Shown here piece by piece: positions 27,181 to 37,108 of a stretch of DNA of 64,000 nt. The stretch lies in NCBI RefSeq assembly GCF_000427625.1, contig NZ_KE386569.1:1326216-1390215 (forward strand), in the 5' to 3' direction. This stretch comes from Methylobacter luteus IMV-B-3098 (GTDB taxonomy: Bacteria; Pseudomonadota; Gammaproteobacteria; Methylococcales; Methylomonadaceae). Each line of letters opens with the position of its first letter. Positions within the stretch are counted from its first letter, which is position 1. Under the pieces are notes generated by a model, which made no database searches, was not told the origin of the DNA, and was given only the letters and a program-made list of their open reading frames with translations. A program made the translations under genes and the position numbers.

Positions 27181-28213
27181 TGGCTCTTATTGGATTCCAG
27201 GGAGATACCCAACCATTGCTGAAAGCTTGAATTTGAGGTTCAGTATCCCCAGATAGGACGGATGATTACCTTACCTCAACTATTAGACAATGCCAAATGC
27301 TTTGAAACGATTCGCGTCCTGCGCTGGCCGGATAAAGTCTCTTGTCCCCATTGCGGCTCAGAAGCCATAATCAAGCAGGGCAAGGATGATACCCAGTCTG
27401 AAAGGCAGCGTTACAGCTGCAAGGCCTGTCAGCGCAAATTCGACGATTTAACCGGTACGATTTTCGCGGGTCACCATCAACCCTTGAAGATCTGGGTGCT
27501 GTGCTTGTATTTTATGGGCTTGAACTTATCGAACGCGCAGATTGCCCGTGAGCTGGATTTAAATGAAACGGACGTTCAGCCAATGACCCAGCAGTTGCGG
27601 TCAGGGATCGTCAGCAAAAGACCAGTGGTGGTGCTGGAAGGCGAAGTCGAATGCGACGAAGTTTATGTGGTAGCCGGGCATAAAGGCCAACCGGAAGCCG
27701 TAAAAAAAAGGCCGAAAAGGTCGGCGTAACCGCTTAAAAGGTGCGCGTGGACGCGGTACGCTGGCCAAGGAAAAGCCGCCGATATTGGGCATGATTCAAC
27801 GCGGCGGACCAGTGGTCATTCAGATGCTGGACAATGTTCAGCAAACGACCATCCAGCCTGTGATTCAAAGCACCATAGCGCCGGGTACGCTCATTTACAC
27901 CGATGAATATGCGATTTATGACCGCCTGGAGTCATGGGGATACGCGCGAAAAAGCGTTTGCCATGGTGCCGGGGAATATGCGCGCGATGAGGACGGTGAT
28001 GGGTTTTATGAAGTGCATGTGAACACAATGGAAGGGTTTTGGTCGCTGCTGCGTTCCTGGTTACGCCCGCATCGCGGGATTTCTCAAGCGCATCTGCCCA
28101 TTTATTTAGGCTTTTTCGAGTTTGTCCATAACGCCAGAAAACGCGGTAAAGCGTTATTAAGTTCTCTGTTGGAGCTGATTATCAGCTAACTCCCTGGAAT
28201 CCATTATGAGCCA
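27181..28213 (+). mobile_element. IS1595-family insertion sequence
   Basis: The element is 1033 bp with 24-bp terminal inverted repeats that differ at only two positions. The left end begins TGGCTCTTATTGGATTCC (27181) and the right end (28190-28213) reads as TGGCTCATAATGGATTCC on the other strand. Both continue AGGGAG. The flanks share AATAAA on either side (27175-27180 and 28214-28219), shorter than the 8-bp duplication usual for this group. It carries one transposase in two frames. It sits in the intergenic space upstream of mtgA. Confidence 0.9.
27262..28189 (+). pseudogene. ISXO2-like transposase, split by a frame change in an A8 run
   Basis: The first part (27262-27729, 155 residues) has a zinc ribbon (CPHCGS ... 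CKACQRKF, about residues 29-61) and the first catalytic acidic motif ECDEVYVVAGHKGQ. The second part carries TDEYAIYDRL and VNTMEGFWSLLRSWL, the remaining DDE/N-type catalytic motifs, and ends at 28189. The frames join cleanly if one A of an eight-A run (27702-27709) is skipped: the joined protein reads VKKGRKGRRNRLKG into the second half. This may be an inactivating indel, a sequencing artefact, or slippage that yields the full enzyme. Confidence 0.8.
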
Positions 28214-28382
28214 AATAAATAAGCTTATGCATGGATTTGGTTTTAATTTAAACTTCGCCAATAAATTTCCTTATACATGAAAGTATTACACTATCTCCAA
28301 AAAACGGGTCGTAATTTGATTATCGCGGACGCACCTTAATCTGGAATATCTCATTAACCCAGCAGTATTTAGATTATTTTTA

Positions 28383-29168
28383 ATGGCTATCAGGCTCTCA
28401 TCAGATATAAAACTTTTCAGTACCTTGACAAAAAAATCCCGCCGCCTGCAAAACAGAAACTTACGGTCATTGCCACTAAGGCTCATGCTACGGAATATAA
28501 CGCTTTATCTGCTGCTGACTTTTCTGGTTACATCTATCGCATTCTGCGCATTATTACGCTGGTTACCCGCACCCACATCGACATTCATGCTCTACCGGCA
28601 TTTTGAAGATTTAATCGATGATCAAACGTTTAAAGCTATCGACTATACCTGGGTCAGTTCGGAAAAGATTTCCTCCAACGCTTCGGCGGCCGTTATCGCT
28701 GCTGAAGATCAGCGTTTTTTCCAGCATTCCGGATTTGATCTGGATTCCATACAGTCTTCAATTGATGTCTATATGGAGGGCGGCAGACTGAGGGGGGCAA
28801 GCACGATTTCCCAGCAGGTGGCTAAAAATTTATTCCTGACTCCGGCAAAAAGTTTTTTTCGTAAAGGACTGGAAGTCTGGTTTACGCTGTTAATTGAAAT
28901 AATGTGGAGCAAAGAACGAATACTGGTCATGTATCTGAACATAGCCGAATTCGGCGATCATTTATTCGGCATAGAAGCCGCCAGTCGCCACTATTTCGGC
29001 ATTTCCGCAAAACAGCTTAACCGCTCTCAGGCCGCGCTGCTGGCGGCCACTTTGCCCAACCCGATAACGCTGCGCGCAAACCGCCCGTCGAATTATGTAC
29101 TCAAGCGGCAATACTGGATTCTCAAGCAAATGCGGAATCTTGGCTATCATCATATAAAAAACGGGTAA
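28383..29168 (+). CDS. mtgA: monofunctional peptidoglycan glycosyltransferase
   Basis: MtgA polymerises lipid II into glycan strands at the inner membrane. After a basic N-terminus and one membrane helix (about residues 36-58) comes a GT51 domain. It contains AAEDQRFFQHSGFD with the catalytic glutamate (about 101), RGASTISQQVAKNLFL (about 139-154), KERILVMYLNIAEFG with the second conserved glutamate, and AALLAATLPNP. Length is 261 residues if the ATG at 28383 is used; an internal ATG near 28485 would give a size closer to typical MtgA. No transpeptidase domain is present. The IS element lies about 170 bp upstream. Confidence 0.93.
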   Translation: MAIRLSSDIKLFSTLTKKSRRLQNRNLRSLPLRLMLRNITLYLLLTFLVTSIAFCALLRWLPAPTSTFMLYRHFEDLIDDQTFKAIDYTWVSSEKISSNASAAVIAAEDQRFFQHSGFDLDSIQSSIDVYMEGGRLRGASTISQQVAKNLFLTPAKSFFRKGLEVWFTLLIEIMWSKERILVMYLNIAEFGDHLFGIEAASRHYFGISAKQLNRSQAALLAATLPNPITLRANRPSNYVLKRQYWILKQMRNLGYHHIKNG

Positions 29169-29320
29169 TGTTATTAACCATATAACGGGCGCAATACAAT
29201 AAATTTCAACCAAATCTGGCATTAACCGCCTGATCAAATTAAAATAGAGGGTTTCTTATTGAGCTTGAATTAATCTCACTCAATAAATATACCGAGGCAC
29301 CCATTCCTGACGGATTATTA

Positions 29321-30229
29321 ATGACTGATTATAAACTGACCCACCTCAAACAGCTGGAAGCTGAAAGTATTCATATTATTCGTGAAGTAGCCGCCGAATT
29401 CGAACGCCCGGTGATGTTGTATTCCATCGGCAAGGACTCCGCCGTCATGTTGCATCTGACCATGAAGGCATTTTATCCCGGCAAGCCGCCCTTCCCTTTG
29501 ATGCACGTCGACACGACCTGGAAATTCAGGGAGATGATCGAATTTCGCGACCGCATGGTTAAAGATCTCGGTCTTGAGCTGCTGGTTCATGTCAACCAGG
29601 ACGGTGTCGATCAGGGTATCGGGCCTTTTACCCATGGCAGTAAAAAACACACCGATGTCATGAAAACCGAAGGCCTGAAGCAGGCGCTGAATAAATATCG
29701 CTTTGATGCCGCTTTCGGCGGTGCCCGGCGCGACGAGGAAAAATCCCGTGCGAAAGAACGCGTTTATTCCTTCCGTGATAAAAATCATCGCTGGGATCCA
29801 AAAAATCAGCGCCCTGAGTTATGGAATATCTATAACGGCAAAATCGACAAGGGCGAAAGCATTCGCGTGTTCCCGCTTTCCAACTGGACCGAGCTGGATA
29901 TCTGGCAATACATTCATCTGGAAAACATCCCGATTGTGCCGCTGTATTTCGCCAAGGAACGCCCCGTCGTCAACAAGGACGGCATGCTGATCATGGTCGA
30001 CGACGACCGCATGCCGATCGACCCGAACGACAAGGTGGAAATGAAAATGGTCCGCTTCCGCACCTTAGGCTGCTACCCGCTGACAGGCGCTGTCGAATCG
30101 ACCGCCACCACACTGCCTGAAATCATTCAGGAAATGCTATTGACCACAACCTCTGAACGCCAGGGACGACTGATCGACCACGACCAGGCCGGTTCCATGG
30201 AGCAGAAAAAGCGCGAAGGGTATTTTTAA
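29321..30229 (+). CDS. cysD: sulfate adenylyltransferase small subunit
   Basis: CysD, with the GTPase CysN, activates sulfate to adenosine 5'-phosphosulfate in the cytoplasm. The 302-residue protein has the PP-loop-type motif [14 protein letters not shown] (about residues 31-44), and [20 protein letters not shown] (about 127-146) and [16 protein letters not shown] in the usual order. Size equals that of the E. coli protein. cysN starts 48 bp downstream in the same direction. No separate cysC, cysH or cysG is visible nearby. Confidence 0.97.
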   Translation: MTDYKLTHLKQLEAESIHIIREVAAEFERPVMLYSIGKDSAVMLHLTMKAFYPGKPPFPLMHVDTTWKFREMIEFRDRMVKDLGLELLVHVNQDGVDQGIGPFTHGSKKHTDVMKTEGLKQALNKYRFDAAFGGARRDEEKSRAKERVYSFRDKNHRWDPKNQRPELWNIYNGKIDKGESIRVFPLSNWTELDIWQYIHLENIPIVPLYFAKERPVVNKDGMLIMVDDDRMPIDPNDKVEMKMVRFRTLGCYPLTGAVESTATTLPEIIQEMLLTTTSERQGRLIDHDQAGSMEQKKREGYF

Positions 30230-30277
30230 CAACACCCGCCACTGCAACCAATAACAGGAATTCAGAGAAACAATACT

Positions 30278-31906
30278 ATGTCACACCAATCAGATTTAAT
30301 CAGCACCGACATCAACGCTTATCTGGCGCAACATGAGCGCAAGGAATTATTGCGCTTTTTGACCTGCGGCAATGTCGACGACGGCAAAAGCACACTGATA
30401 GGCCGCCTGCTGCATGATTCCAAAATGATCTATGAGGATCAGCTGGCCGCGGTTCAGGCCGACAGCGTCAAATCCGGCACTACAGGCGCCGGCAAAATCG
30501 ATCTGGCCCTGCTGGTTGACGGCTTGCAGGCGGAACGCGAACAGGGCATCACAATTGATGTCGCTTACCGCTATTTTTCCACCGCCACACGCAAATTTAT
30601 CATTGCCGATACGCCGGGACACGAGCAGTACACGCGCAACATGGCTACGGGCGCCTCGACCTGCGATCTGGCCGTCATTCTGATCGATGCGCGCTATTGC
30701 GTGCAGACCCAGACCAAACGCCACAGCTTTATCGCTTCGTTGCTGGGTATCAGGCACATCATCGTCGCGGTCAATAAAATGGACCTGGTCGGCTATAGCG
30801 AAGAAACCTTCAATAACATCAAGGCCGATTATCTGGCGTTTACCCGAACGCTGGATCTGCATGACATCACCTTTATCCCGCTGTCGGCGCTGGACGGCGA
30901 CAACGTGGTCAACAGCAGCGACAACATGCCCTGGTTTACCGGCGTGCCGATGATGGAAGCGCTGAATACCATTGAAATCGCCAATGACCGCAATTTCGAC
31001 GATGCACGCTTCCCGGTCCAGTACGTCAACCGCCCCAACCTCGACTTCCGCGGTTTCTGCGGCACGGTGGCGTCGGGCATTTTCCGCAAAGGCGACCGCA
31101 TTACTGCCTTGCCTTCAGGTAAAAGCAGCAAAATCAAAGCCATCGTAACTTACGACGGCGACCTCGACCAGGCCTTTCCTCCCATGGCCGTAACCTTGAC
31201 CCTGGAAGATGAGATCGACATCAGCCGCGGCGACATGATTGTCGGTGAGGAAAAGGCGCCCGCAACGGTTGCGGATAAATTCAAAGCGAGCATCGTCTGG
31301 ATGGCCGAACAGGCCATGACGCCGGGCCGTCAGTATATTATCAAGCTGGCCACCCGCAGCGTGCCCGGCTCCATCTCGATGATTCATCACCGCATCGATG
31401 TGAATACCCTGGAACATCATGACGCGAGCGAGTTGAAACTCAACGAGATCGGTTCCTGCACGGTTTCAGTCAATGCGCCCGTGGTATTCGACCCCTACAA
31501 GCGCACTAAAGGCACCGGCTCATTCATCATTATCGATCGCCTGACCAACGGTACGGTCGGCGCCGGCATGATCACAGGCCATACGGAAGATGAAATTCAA
31601 CAGCCGGTCAGCGTGGCGGAACGGGCGGCTCGATTCAGCCAGACGGCCACGACTATCGCCCTGACCGGCGCAAACGGCAAGGAAATGGCTTATCAACTGG
31701 AACGGAAATTATTCGACAACGGCCACGCCACGACCGTTCTGGAAACCGAGGATGCGGCGCCGCTTATTCAGGCTGTCAAAAATGCCGGATTGATCTGTCT
31801 ATGCGTGAACAGCAATGCCGAAGTGTCTGATATGGCTTTTGATAGTGATAAATTATCTATTGATGCTATTTACGCGGCTTTAAAAACTCAAAAAATTATT
31901 TATTAA
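30278..31906 (+). CDS. cysN: sulfate adenylyltransferase GTPase subunit with degenerate C-terminal CysC-like domain
   Basis: CysN couples GTP hydrolysis to sulfate activation. Motifs are G1 [15 protein letters not shown] (about 31-45), the switch region [16 protein letters not shown]3 [12 protein letters not shown] (about 111), and G4 NKMDLV. Elongation-factor-like beta barrels follow. At 542 residues it is some 65-70 longer than a plain CysN. From about residue 458 the tail begins [20 protein letters not shown], which looks like the start of APS kinase (WLTGLSGSGKSTIA) but lacks the GKS/T P-loop. The tail is only about 85 residues and ends with [16 protein letters not shown] read it as a decayed CysC fusion, probably without kinase activity. 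Confidence 0.93.
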   Translation: MSHQSDLISTDINAYLAQHERKELLRFLTCGNVDDGKSTLIGRLLHDSKMIYEDQLAAVQADSVKSGTTGAGKIDLALLVDGLQAEREQGITIDVAYRYFSTATRKFIIADTPGHEQYTRNMATGASTCDLAVILIDARYCVQTQTKRHSFIASLLGIRHIIVAVNKMDLVGYSEETFNNIKADYLAFTRTLDLHDITFIPLSALDGDNVVNSSDNMPWFTGVPMMEALNTIEIANDRNFDDARFPVQYVNRPNLDFRGFCGTVASGIFRKGDRITALPSGKSSKIKAIVTYDGDLDQAFPPMAVTLTLEDEIDISRGDMIVGEEKAPATVADKFKASIVWMAEQAMTPGRQYIIKLATRSVPGSISMIHHRIDVNTLEHHDASELKLNEIGSCTVSVNAPVVFDPYKRTKGTGSFIIIDRLTNGTVGAGMITGHTEDEIQQPVSVAERAARFSQTATTIALTGANGKEMAYQLERKLFDNGHATTVLETEDAAPLIQAVKNAGLICLCVNSNAEVSDMAFDSDKLSIDAIYAALKTQKIIY

Positions 31907-31917
31907 TCAATATAAGC

Positions 31918-31941
31918 AAAGAGGCGCATATGCGCCTCTTT
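31918..31941. terminator. bidirectional rho-independent terminator after cysN
   Basis: A perfect 24-base palindrome (AAAGAGGCGCAT followed by its reverse complement) 12 bases after the cysN stop. The stem is GC-rich in the middle and A/T-rich at its ends, giving short U runs on both strands. It also faces the 3' side of lon. Confidence 0.8.
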
Positions 31942-31966
31942 CATTGTTCATTTATCATTGCCAACT

Positions 31967-32038
31967 GTAGTACGCATCGCGTACCTTCTCAAAGTCCTGA
32001 TGAGACGATAGAAGAGTAGTACGCGATGCGTACCCTAC
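31967..32038. repeat. TAGGGTACGC-type palindromic repeat
   Basis: The left arm GTAGTACGCATCGCGTACC pairs with the right arm GTACGCGATGCGTACCCTAC around a 30-bp centre. The arms match those at 37841-37910 and 54432-54487 almost base for base. It lies between the convergent cysN and lon genes. Confidence 0.85.
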
Positions 32039-32053
32039 AACTACAACTGCATA

Positions 32054-34492
32054 TCATGTAGGTTCAGGATTATTCCGGCTCGCCTTTTCAACAGCAACCT
32101 CCAGCGCATCATCCACCTTTTCCAGCCAGACAAACTGGAGCTGATCACGGACCGCTTCCGGTATTTCCTCAAAATCCCTTTTATTGCGTGCAGGCAGCAT
32201 GACCGTTTTGATCCCGGCGCGCGCCGCGGCAATGACTTTTTCCTTGATGCCGCCGACCGGCAGAACCAGTCCGCGCAAACTGATTTCACCGGTCATAGCC
32301 ACATCGTTTTGCACGATTCTCTCGGAAAATGCCGAATACAAAGCTATGAACATTGCCACGCCGGCACTGGGGCCGTCCTTAGGAATAGCGCCGGCAGGCA
32401 CATGCACATGAATATCCGTCTTTTCAAACAGTTCCCGCCCCAGACCGAACTCGCCCGCCCGGAATTTGACCAGACTCAATGCCGCCTGGGCACTTTCTTT
32501 CATCACGTCACCGAGCTGTCCGGTCAAGATCAGTTTTCCGGATCCGGGTATGCGGGTCGCTTCGATAAACAGGATATCGCCGCCGACGGGCGTCCAGGCA
32601 AGCCCTGTCGCAACACCAGGCACACTGGTGCGCATGGCCACATCGCTTTCAAATTTTCTCGCCCCCAAAATGGCCGGGATTTGCTCGGCATCGATCTGTT
32701 CCTGAACCACGTTGCCTTCGGCAATGTTCATGGCAACATGACGGAACACAGCGCCTATTTCGCGTTCGAGGTTCCGGCAGCCGGCTTCACGCGTGTACTC
32801 CTGAATGATGATCCGTATGGCCCGATCGGTAATGGTGCATTGCTCAGGCTTTAAACCATTCGCCTCCAACTGCCTGCCGACCAGGTAGCGCTTGGCGATC
32901 TGCTCCTTTTCATCAGCCGTATAGCCGGATAGCTCTATCACTTCCATGCGATCGCGCAGGGCGATAGGAATATTGTCCAGGACATTGGCCGTTCCGATAA
33001 ACAGGACATGGCTCAGATCAAACTGCACCGCCAGATAATTATCGCGAAAAGTCGAATTCTGTTCCGGGTCAAGCACTTCCAGCAGTGCCGCGGAAGGATC
33101 GCCCTGAAAACCCGCGCCGATCTTGTCCATTTCATCGAGCATAAACACGGGGTTATTGGTGCCGGCCTTACGAATGGACTGAATGATTATGCCCGGCAGC
33201 GCGCCCAGATAAGTGCGCCGGTGCCCTCGAATTTCGGCCTCATCATGCAGACCGCCCAAACTGGTTCGTACGAATTCGCGCCCTATCGCACGGGCAATAC
33301 TGCGGCCTAGGGAAGTCTTACCGACGCCCGGAGGCCCTACGAAACAAAGAATCGGGCTCTTGCCTTCCGGATTCAGCTTGCGCACGGCCAGATATTCCAG
33401 AATACGCTGCTTGATCTTGTCCAGCCCGTAATGATCTTCATTAAGAATGTCACGCGCCCTGTTAATATCGATATCGCCTGTGCTGGAAACTGACCAGGGT
33501 ATTTCTATCAGCCAGTCCAGATAGGTGCGCAACATGGAATACTCGCCGGCCGCCTCCGGCATTTGCCGCAGGCGATTCAGTTCCTTGCGGGCATGTTTTT
33601 CCACTTCCTCAGGCATTTTGGCTGCCGTGATGGCGTTGTTTATTTCCTCAATCTCGACAAATCCTTCCTCGCCCTCGCCCAGTTCCTTCTGTATGGCTTT
33701 CATTTGCTCTCTCAGAACAAACTCTCGTTGGCGCTGCCCCATTGTTTCCTGGGTCTGCTCATTGATTTGATGGGAGAGTTTCAATACTTCAATCCGATAA
33801 TTGAGCATCTCCAGTATTCTGTCGATGCGTTTCTGGACATCGAATAGCCCCAGTATCTGCTGTTTCTCCTCGGATTTTGTAATTAGATAGCTGGAAATCA
33901 GATCCGCCAGCATAGGGGGCGAATTGATCAATTGAATGGCGCTAACCAGTTCATCGGGAACTTGTTTTGATAAATTCAGCACTTCCAGTGCTTTGTTTTT
34001 AAGCGTTACAACGCGAGCCTCGATATCCTTCGTTGTTTCGTCGGATTCCTGATAAGCCTCCCAGCGCGCCACCAGAAAGGGATAACCCGGCAGGAATTCC
34101 TTTACCCGGAAACGCTGAATGCCTTGGCAAACGATATGGTGGTTACCGTCGGGCGCTGTCAGATAACGCAATACTTCCGCCACAGTACCGACCGTATACA
34201 GGTCATTGGGCATAGGATCCTCATCCTTGTCATCCCGGCGCAACAGCAATCCGATCGACCTTTCGGTGCGAACCGCGTACTGCACGGCAGCAATCGATTG
34301 CTTACGGCCAATCACCAACGGCAGGACGACCTGAGGGAACAGCACAGTGCCGAGCATGGGCACAATGACTAAGGCGTCACTGGGAATGGATATGTTGGAG
34401 GAATCATCCTGAGCTTGTTGGATTGTGGCCGAATCCTCTTCGGACTCGCTCTTTGAACCCAGAATTAAATTCTTAAGGTCCTTGATCCGCAT
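32054..34492 (-). CDS. lon: ATP-dependent protease Lon
   Basis: Lon degrades misfolded and regulatory proteins in the cytoplasm. The 812-residue protein begins with the LAN substrate domain (LVIVPMLGTVLFPQVVLPL, about 42-60). The AAA+ module follows with Walker A GPPGVGKTSLG (about 388) and Walker B PVFMLDEMDKIG. The protease domain contains the catalytic serine in PKDGPSAGVAMF (about 706) and lysine in GGIKEKVIAAARAG. Size is close to E. coli Lon (784). It starts six bases after an hsp20 gene, so the two chaperone/protease genes are very likely one heat-stress operon. Confidence 0.97.
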   Translation of the reverse strand: MRIKDLKNLILGSKSESEEDSATIQQAQDDSSNISIPSDALVIVPMLGTVLFPQVVLPLVIGRKQSIAAVQYAVRTERSIGLLLRRDDKDEDPMPNDLYTVGTVAEVLRYLTAPDGNHHIVCQGIQRFRVKEFLPGYPFLVARWEAYQESDETTKDIEARVVTLKNKALEVLNLSKQVPDELVSAIQLINSPPMLADLISSYLITKSEEKQQILGLFDVQKRIDRILEMLNYRIEVLKLSHQINEQTQETMGQRQREFVLREQMKAIQKELGEGEEGFVEIEEINNAITAAKMPEEVEKHARKELNRLRQMPEAAGEYSMLRTYLDWLIEIPWSVSSTGDIDINRARDILNEDHYGLDKIKQRILEYLAVRKLNPEGKSPILCFVGPPGVGKTSLGRSIARAIGREFVRTSLGGLHDEAEIRGHRRTYLGALPGIIIQSIRKAGTNNPVFMLDEMDKIGAGFQGDPSAALLEVLDPEQNSTFRDNYLAVQFDLSHVLFIGTANVLDNIPIALRDRMEVIELSGYTADEKEQIAKRYLVGRQLEANGLKPEQCTITDRAIRIIIQEYTREAGCRNLEREIGAVFRHVAMNIAEGNVVQEQIDAEQIPAILGARKFESDVAMRTSVPGVATGLAWTPVGGDILFIEATRIPGSGKLILTGQLGDVMKESAQAALSLVKFRAGEFGLGRELFEKTDIHVHVPAGAIPKDGPSAGVAMFIALYSAFSERIVQNDVAMTGEISLRGLVLPVGGIKEKVIAAARAGIKTVMLPARNKRDFEEIPEAVRDQLQFVWLEKVDDALEVAVEKASRNNPEPT

Positions 34493-34498
34493 ATGTAA

Positions 34499-34903
34499 TC
34501 ATCCTATTTTCCGCAGTGAAATTAACAGGCAGCCATTCGAGAACTCGTGCGCACTTAATTTAAAGTGCCCTTCAGGGAGTTCAATGCTCCGTTCAAATCG
34601 ACCGTAGGGAATCTCCAATCGCTGAATCTCTGCCCCGACATCTACCGGCAAATAGCGCCGTCCGCCTACGATTAAGTGGCCCTCCTCAAGTGATACACTG
34701 ATATGCTCCGGCTCAACTCCGGGCAACGCGACCATAATTTTGAATTCATCCAGGGTTTCATAAATGTCGATCGGCGGCTCCCACGCCCGATGTTTGACTT
34801 GCATGGCAACGGGCCGGAAAAACTGCCGATGCAGTCGCTCTGCCCGATCCAGCACTTTGCAGGCTTCCGCCCACATTGATAATTCAAAATTACGTAATGG
34901 CAT
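34499..34903 (-). CDS. Hsp20/alpha-crystallin family small heat-shock protein
   Basis: A 134-residue protein with an alpha-crystallin domain (about residues 35-130): PPIDIYETLDEFKIMVALPGV, then HISVSLEEGHLIVGGRR and FERSIELPEGHF. The C-terminal IXI-like tail is short (LLISLRKIG). Such proteins hold unfolded substrates for refolding or degradation. The gene immediately precedes lon. I looked for a sigma-32 promoter upstream and found no convincing match. Confidence 0.88.
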   Translation of the reverse strand: MPLRNFELSMWAEACKVLDRAERLHRQFFRPVAMQVKHRAWEPPIDIYETLDEFKIMVALPGVEPEHISVSLEEGHLIVGGRRYLPVDVGAEIQRLEIPYGRFERSIELPEGHFKLSAHEFSNGCLLISLRKIG

Positions 34904-35244
34904 AATGTCTTAAATTCAGATAGTCGGTTATACATGCTATGTGAAGTAAAACAAATAGACCACCATAGCACGGGTATGTTTCACTCAGGGTGTGACAGAA
35001 GGACGAAATCAGAAAAACAATTTATTCGTCTATTAACATCAGATTTCAAGATTGCAGATTTATTCAAAGTATTCGCGCGCTTTGAAGTGCCTGAGCCATG
35101 ATTATTTTTTAGTTATATCCGATAAATAACGACAGGGTAATCAGTAACATTACTTAGGTAAGTACATGTATATCATGATATTTTTTTTCATCGTAGTATC
35201 GAATGTTATTATGAAAAACCTACTGATGAAAGCAAAGTAAAGCC
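34904..35244. other. AT-rich divergent promoter region, hsp20-lon / archease-rtcB
   Basis: About 340 bp between divergent operons. It is AT-rich, with runs such as ATATTTTTTTTC near 35180, and must hold both promoters. I could not identify a reliable sigma-32, sigma-54 or regulator site, nor an open frame. Confidence 0.5.
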
Positions 35245-35664
35245 ATGCCGCCTTCTTGGGAACATTTTGCACATGAAGCCGATATGGGCATACGCGGAAT
35301 TGCGCCAACCCTCGAACAGGCGTTCGAACAGGCGGCACTGGCCATGACGGCAGTCATTACCGATCCCGCCAAGGTTCTGCCTTCGGAAGCGATTCCGATA
35401 CACTGTTCAGAACCCGACAACGAGTTTCTGTTTCTGGACTGGATCAATGAACTGATTTACGCCATGGCTGTTCGCCGCCTGTTGTTCAACCGGTTTCAGG
35501 TGTCCATCAATGACGGGGAATTAACGGCAACGGCCTTCGGCGAAGCCATTGATCGGCAAAAACACCAGCCTGCCGTGGAAATCAAAGGCGCAACACTTAC
35601 CGAGCTTCATGTTTATCAACAACCGGACGGCTTATGGGTTGCCCAATGCGTCGTCGACGTTTAA
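35245..35664 (+). CDS. archease (RtcB cofactor)
   Basis: Archease speeds RtcB guanylylation and allows multiple turnovers. The 139-residue protein shows HEADMGIRGIAPTLEQAFEQ (about residues 10-29), with the conserved His and Asp residues that bind metal, DWINELIYAMAVRRLLFNRF (about 66-85), and the terminal CVVDV. It ends nine bases before rtcB, so the pair is clearly an operon. The ATG at 35245 follows AAAGTAAAG, a weak ribosome-binding site. Confidence 0.93.
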   Translation: MPPSWEHFAHEADMGIRGIAPTLEQAFEQAALAMTAVITDPAKVLPSEAIPIHCSEPDNEFLFLDWINELIYAMAVRRLLFNRFQVSINDGELTATAFGEAIDRQKHQPAVEIKGATLTELHVYQQPDGLWVAQCVVDV

Positions 35665-35673
35665 AGGATACTC

Positions 35674-37104
35674 ATGGATACTTCTCAATTCATACAGCAC
35701 GATGAAACCCGCTGGGAAATTCCGGCTCAAGGCCCCATGCGCGTTCCGGCGATCATTTATGCCGATGAACAGTTGCTGCGCAATATGGACCAGAAAGTCT
35801 ATGAACAGATCACCAACGTGGCCGCATTGCCGGGCATTGTCGAAGCGGCCTATGCGATGCCCGATGCGCACTGGGGTTACGGCTTCCCTATCGGTGGCGT
35901 CGCCGCCTTCGATCCGGCACTGGGAGGCGTCGTTTCGGCCGGCGGCGTAGGATTTGATATTTCCTGCGGCGTGCGCACCTTGCTGACCGACCTTGTCATG
36001 GCCGATCTACAGCCTCATAAGCAGCAGCTGGCGGATGAACTCTACCGCACCGTCCCGGCCGGTGTCGGCAGCACCGGGCGCATCCACCTGAATCATGACG
36101 ACATGATTGCCATGCTGAAAGGCGGTGCCTCATGGGCCGTTGAACGGGGATTTGGGGTCGCCCGCGATCTGGAATTCATAGAAGAACGCGGCTGCATGGC
36201 CGGCGCCGAGCCCCAATATGTGTCTTCCAAAGCGCGGGAGCGGCAAAAAGACGAGATGGGCACACTGGGCTCCGGTAATCATTATCTGGAAGTGCAACGC
36301 GTCGTTGATATTTACGATCAGGCCCTGGCCAATGTTTTCCGCCTGAAACCCGATGCCGTCGTCATCACTATCCACTGCGGTTCCAGAGGACTGGGCCATC
36401 AGATCGGCACCGAGTTTCTGAAAGACATGGCCATGGCGGCGGCTCAATACCATATCTCATTGCCTGATCGGGAACTGGCCTGTGCGCCGCTGGATTCGCC
36501 ATTGGGCAAACACTATCTGGGCGCCATGCGCGCCGGCATCAACTGCGCCCTGGCCAATCGCCAGATCATCACGCATTTGACCCGCAAGGCTGTGGAGACG
36601 GTATTTCCCGGCCTCCACCTCGATCTGCTGTACGATGTCTCGCACAACACCTGCAAACTGGAGCAGCATTCCATCGATGGGCAAAAAAGAAATCTGTTCG
36701 TTCATCGTAAAGGCGCCACCCGCGCTTTTGGCCCAGGCCACCCCGACTTGCCGCCGGAATACCGCCATGTCGGACAGCCGGTGCTGATAGGCGGATCGAT
36801 GGGAACCAGTTCGTATGTACTCTGCGGGACAAGCGACAGTGAACAGCGTTCATTCAGCTCGGCCTGTCATGGCGCAGGCCGAGCCATGAGCCGTCACCAG
36901 GCGACCCAGCAATGGCGCGGCCGAGCATTGGTTGATGAACTGGCAAACCAGGGCATCATTATCCGCAGCGCATCGATGCGCGGCATCGCCGAAGAGGCGC
37001 CTCTGGCTTATAAAGACGTCCATGCCGTCATCGATGTAGCGGACCGTGCCGGCCTGGCGAAAAAAGTAGCCCGGCTGGAGCCCGTTATTTGCATAAAAGG
37101 TTAA
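35674..37104 (+). CDS. rtcB: tRNA-splicing/repair ligase RtcB
   Basis: RtcB joins RNA 3'-phosphate or 2',3'-cyclic phosphate ends to 5'-OH ends using GTP and Mn2+. The 476-residue protein has PDAHWGYGFPIGGVAAFD (about 68-85), GGVGFDISCGVRT with the metal cysteine (C106 region), GSGNHYLEVQ, HCGSRGLGHQIG, DVSHNTCKLE, GSMGTSSYVL and SACHGAGRAMSR, whose H399 is the guanylylated histidine. All catalytic residues I can check are present. It is encoded with archease and without rtcA or rtcR. The longer length fits archaeal/metazoan-like RtcBs that need archease. Confidence 0.97.
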   Translation: MDTSQFIQHDETRWEIPAQGPMRVPAIIYADEQLLRNMDQKVYEQITNVAALPGIVEAAYAMPDAHWGYGFPIGGVAAFDPALGGVVSAGGVGFDISCGVRTLLTDLVMADLQPHKQQLADELYRTVPAGVGSTGRIHLNHDDMIAMLKGGASWAVERGFGVARDLEFIEERGCMAGAEPQYVSSKARERQKDEMGTLGSGNHYLEVQRVVDIYDQALANVFRLKPDAVVITIHCGSRGLGHQIGTEFLKDMAMAAAQYHISLPDRELACAPLDSPLGKHYLGAMRAGINCALANRQIITHLTRKAVETVFPGLHLDLLYDVSHNTCKLEQHSIDGQKRNLFVHRKGATRAFGPGHPDLPPEYRHVGQPVLIGGSMGTSSYVLCGTSDSEQRSFSSACHGAGRAMSRHQATQQWRGRALVDELANQGIIIRSASMRGIAEEAPLAYKDVHAVIDVADRAGLAKKVARLEPVICIKG

Positions 37105-37108
37105 TCGT

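Noticed and set aside
34904-35000. Sigma-32 promoter for hsp20-lon
   Set aside because: Only scattered partial matches such as GTGAAA and CCCGTGC were found, with wrong spacing.
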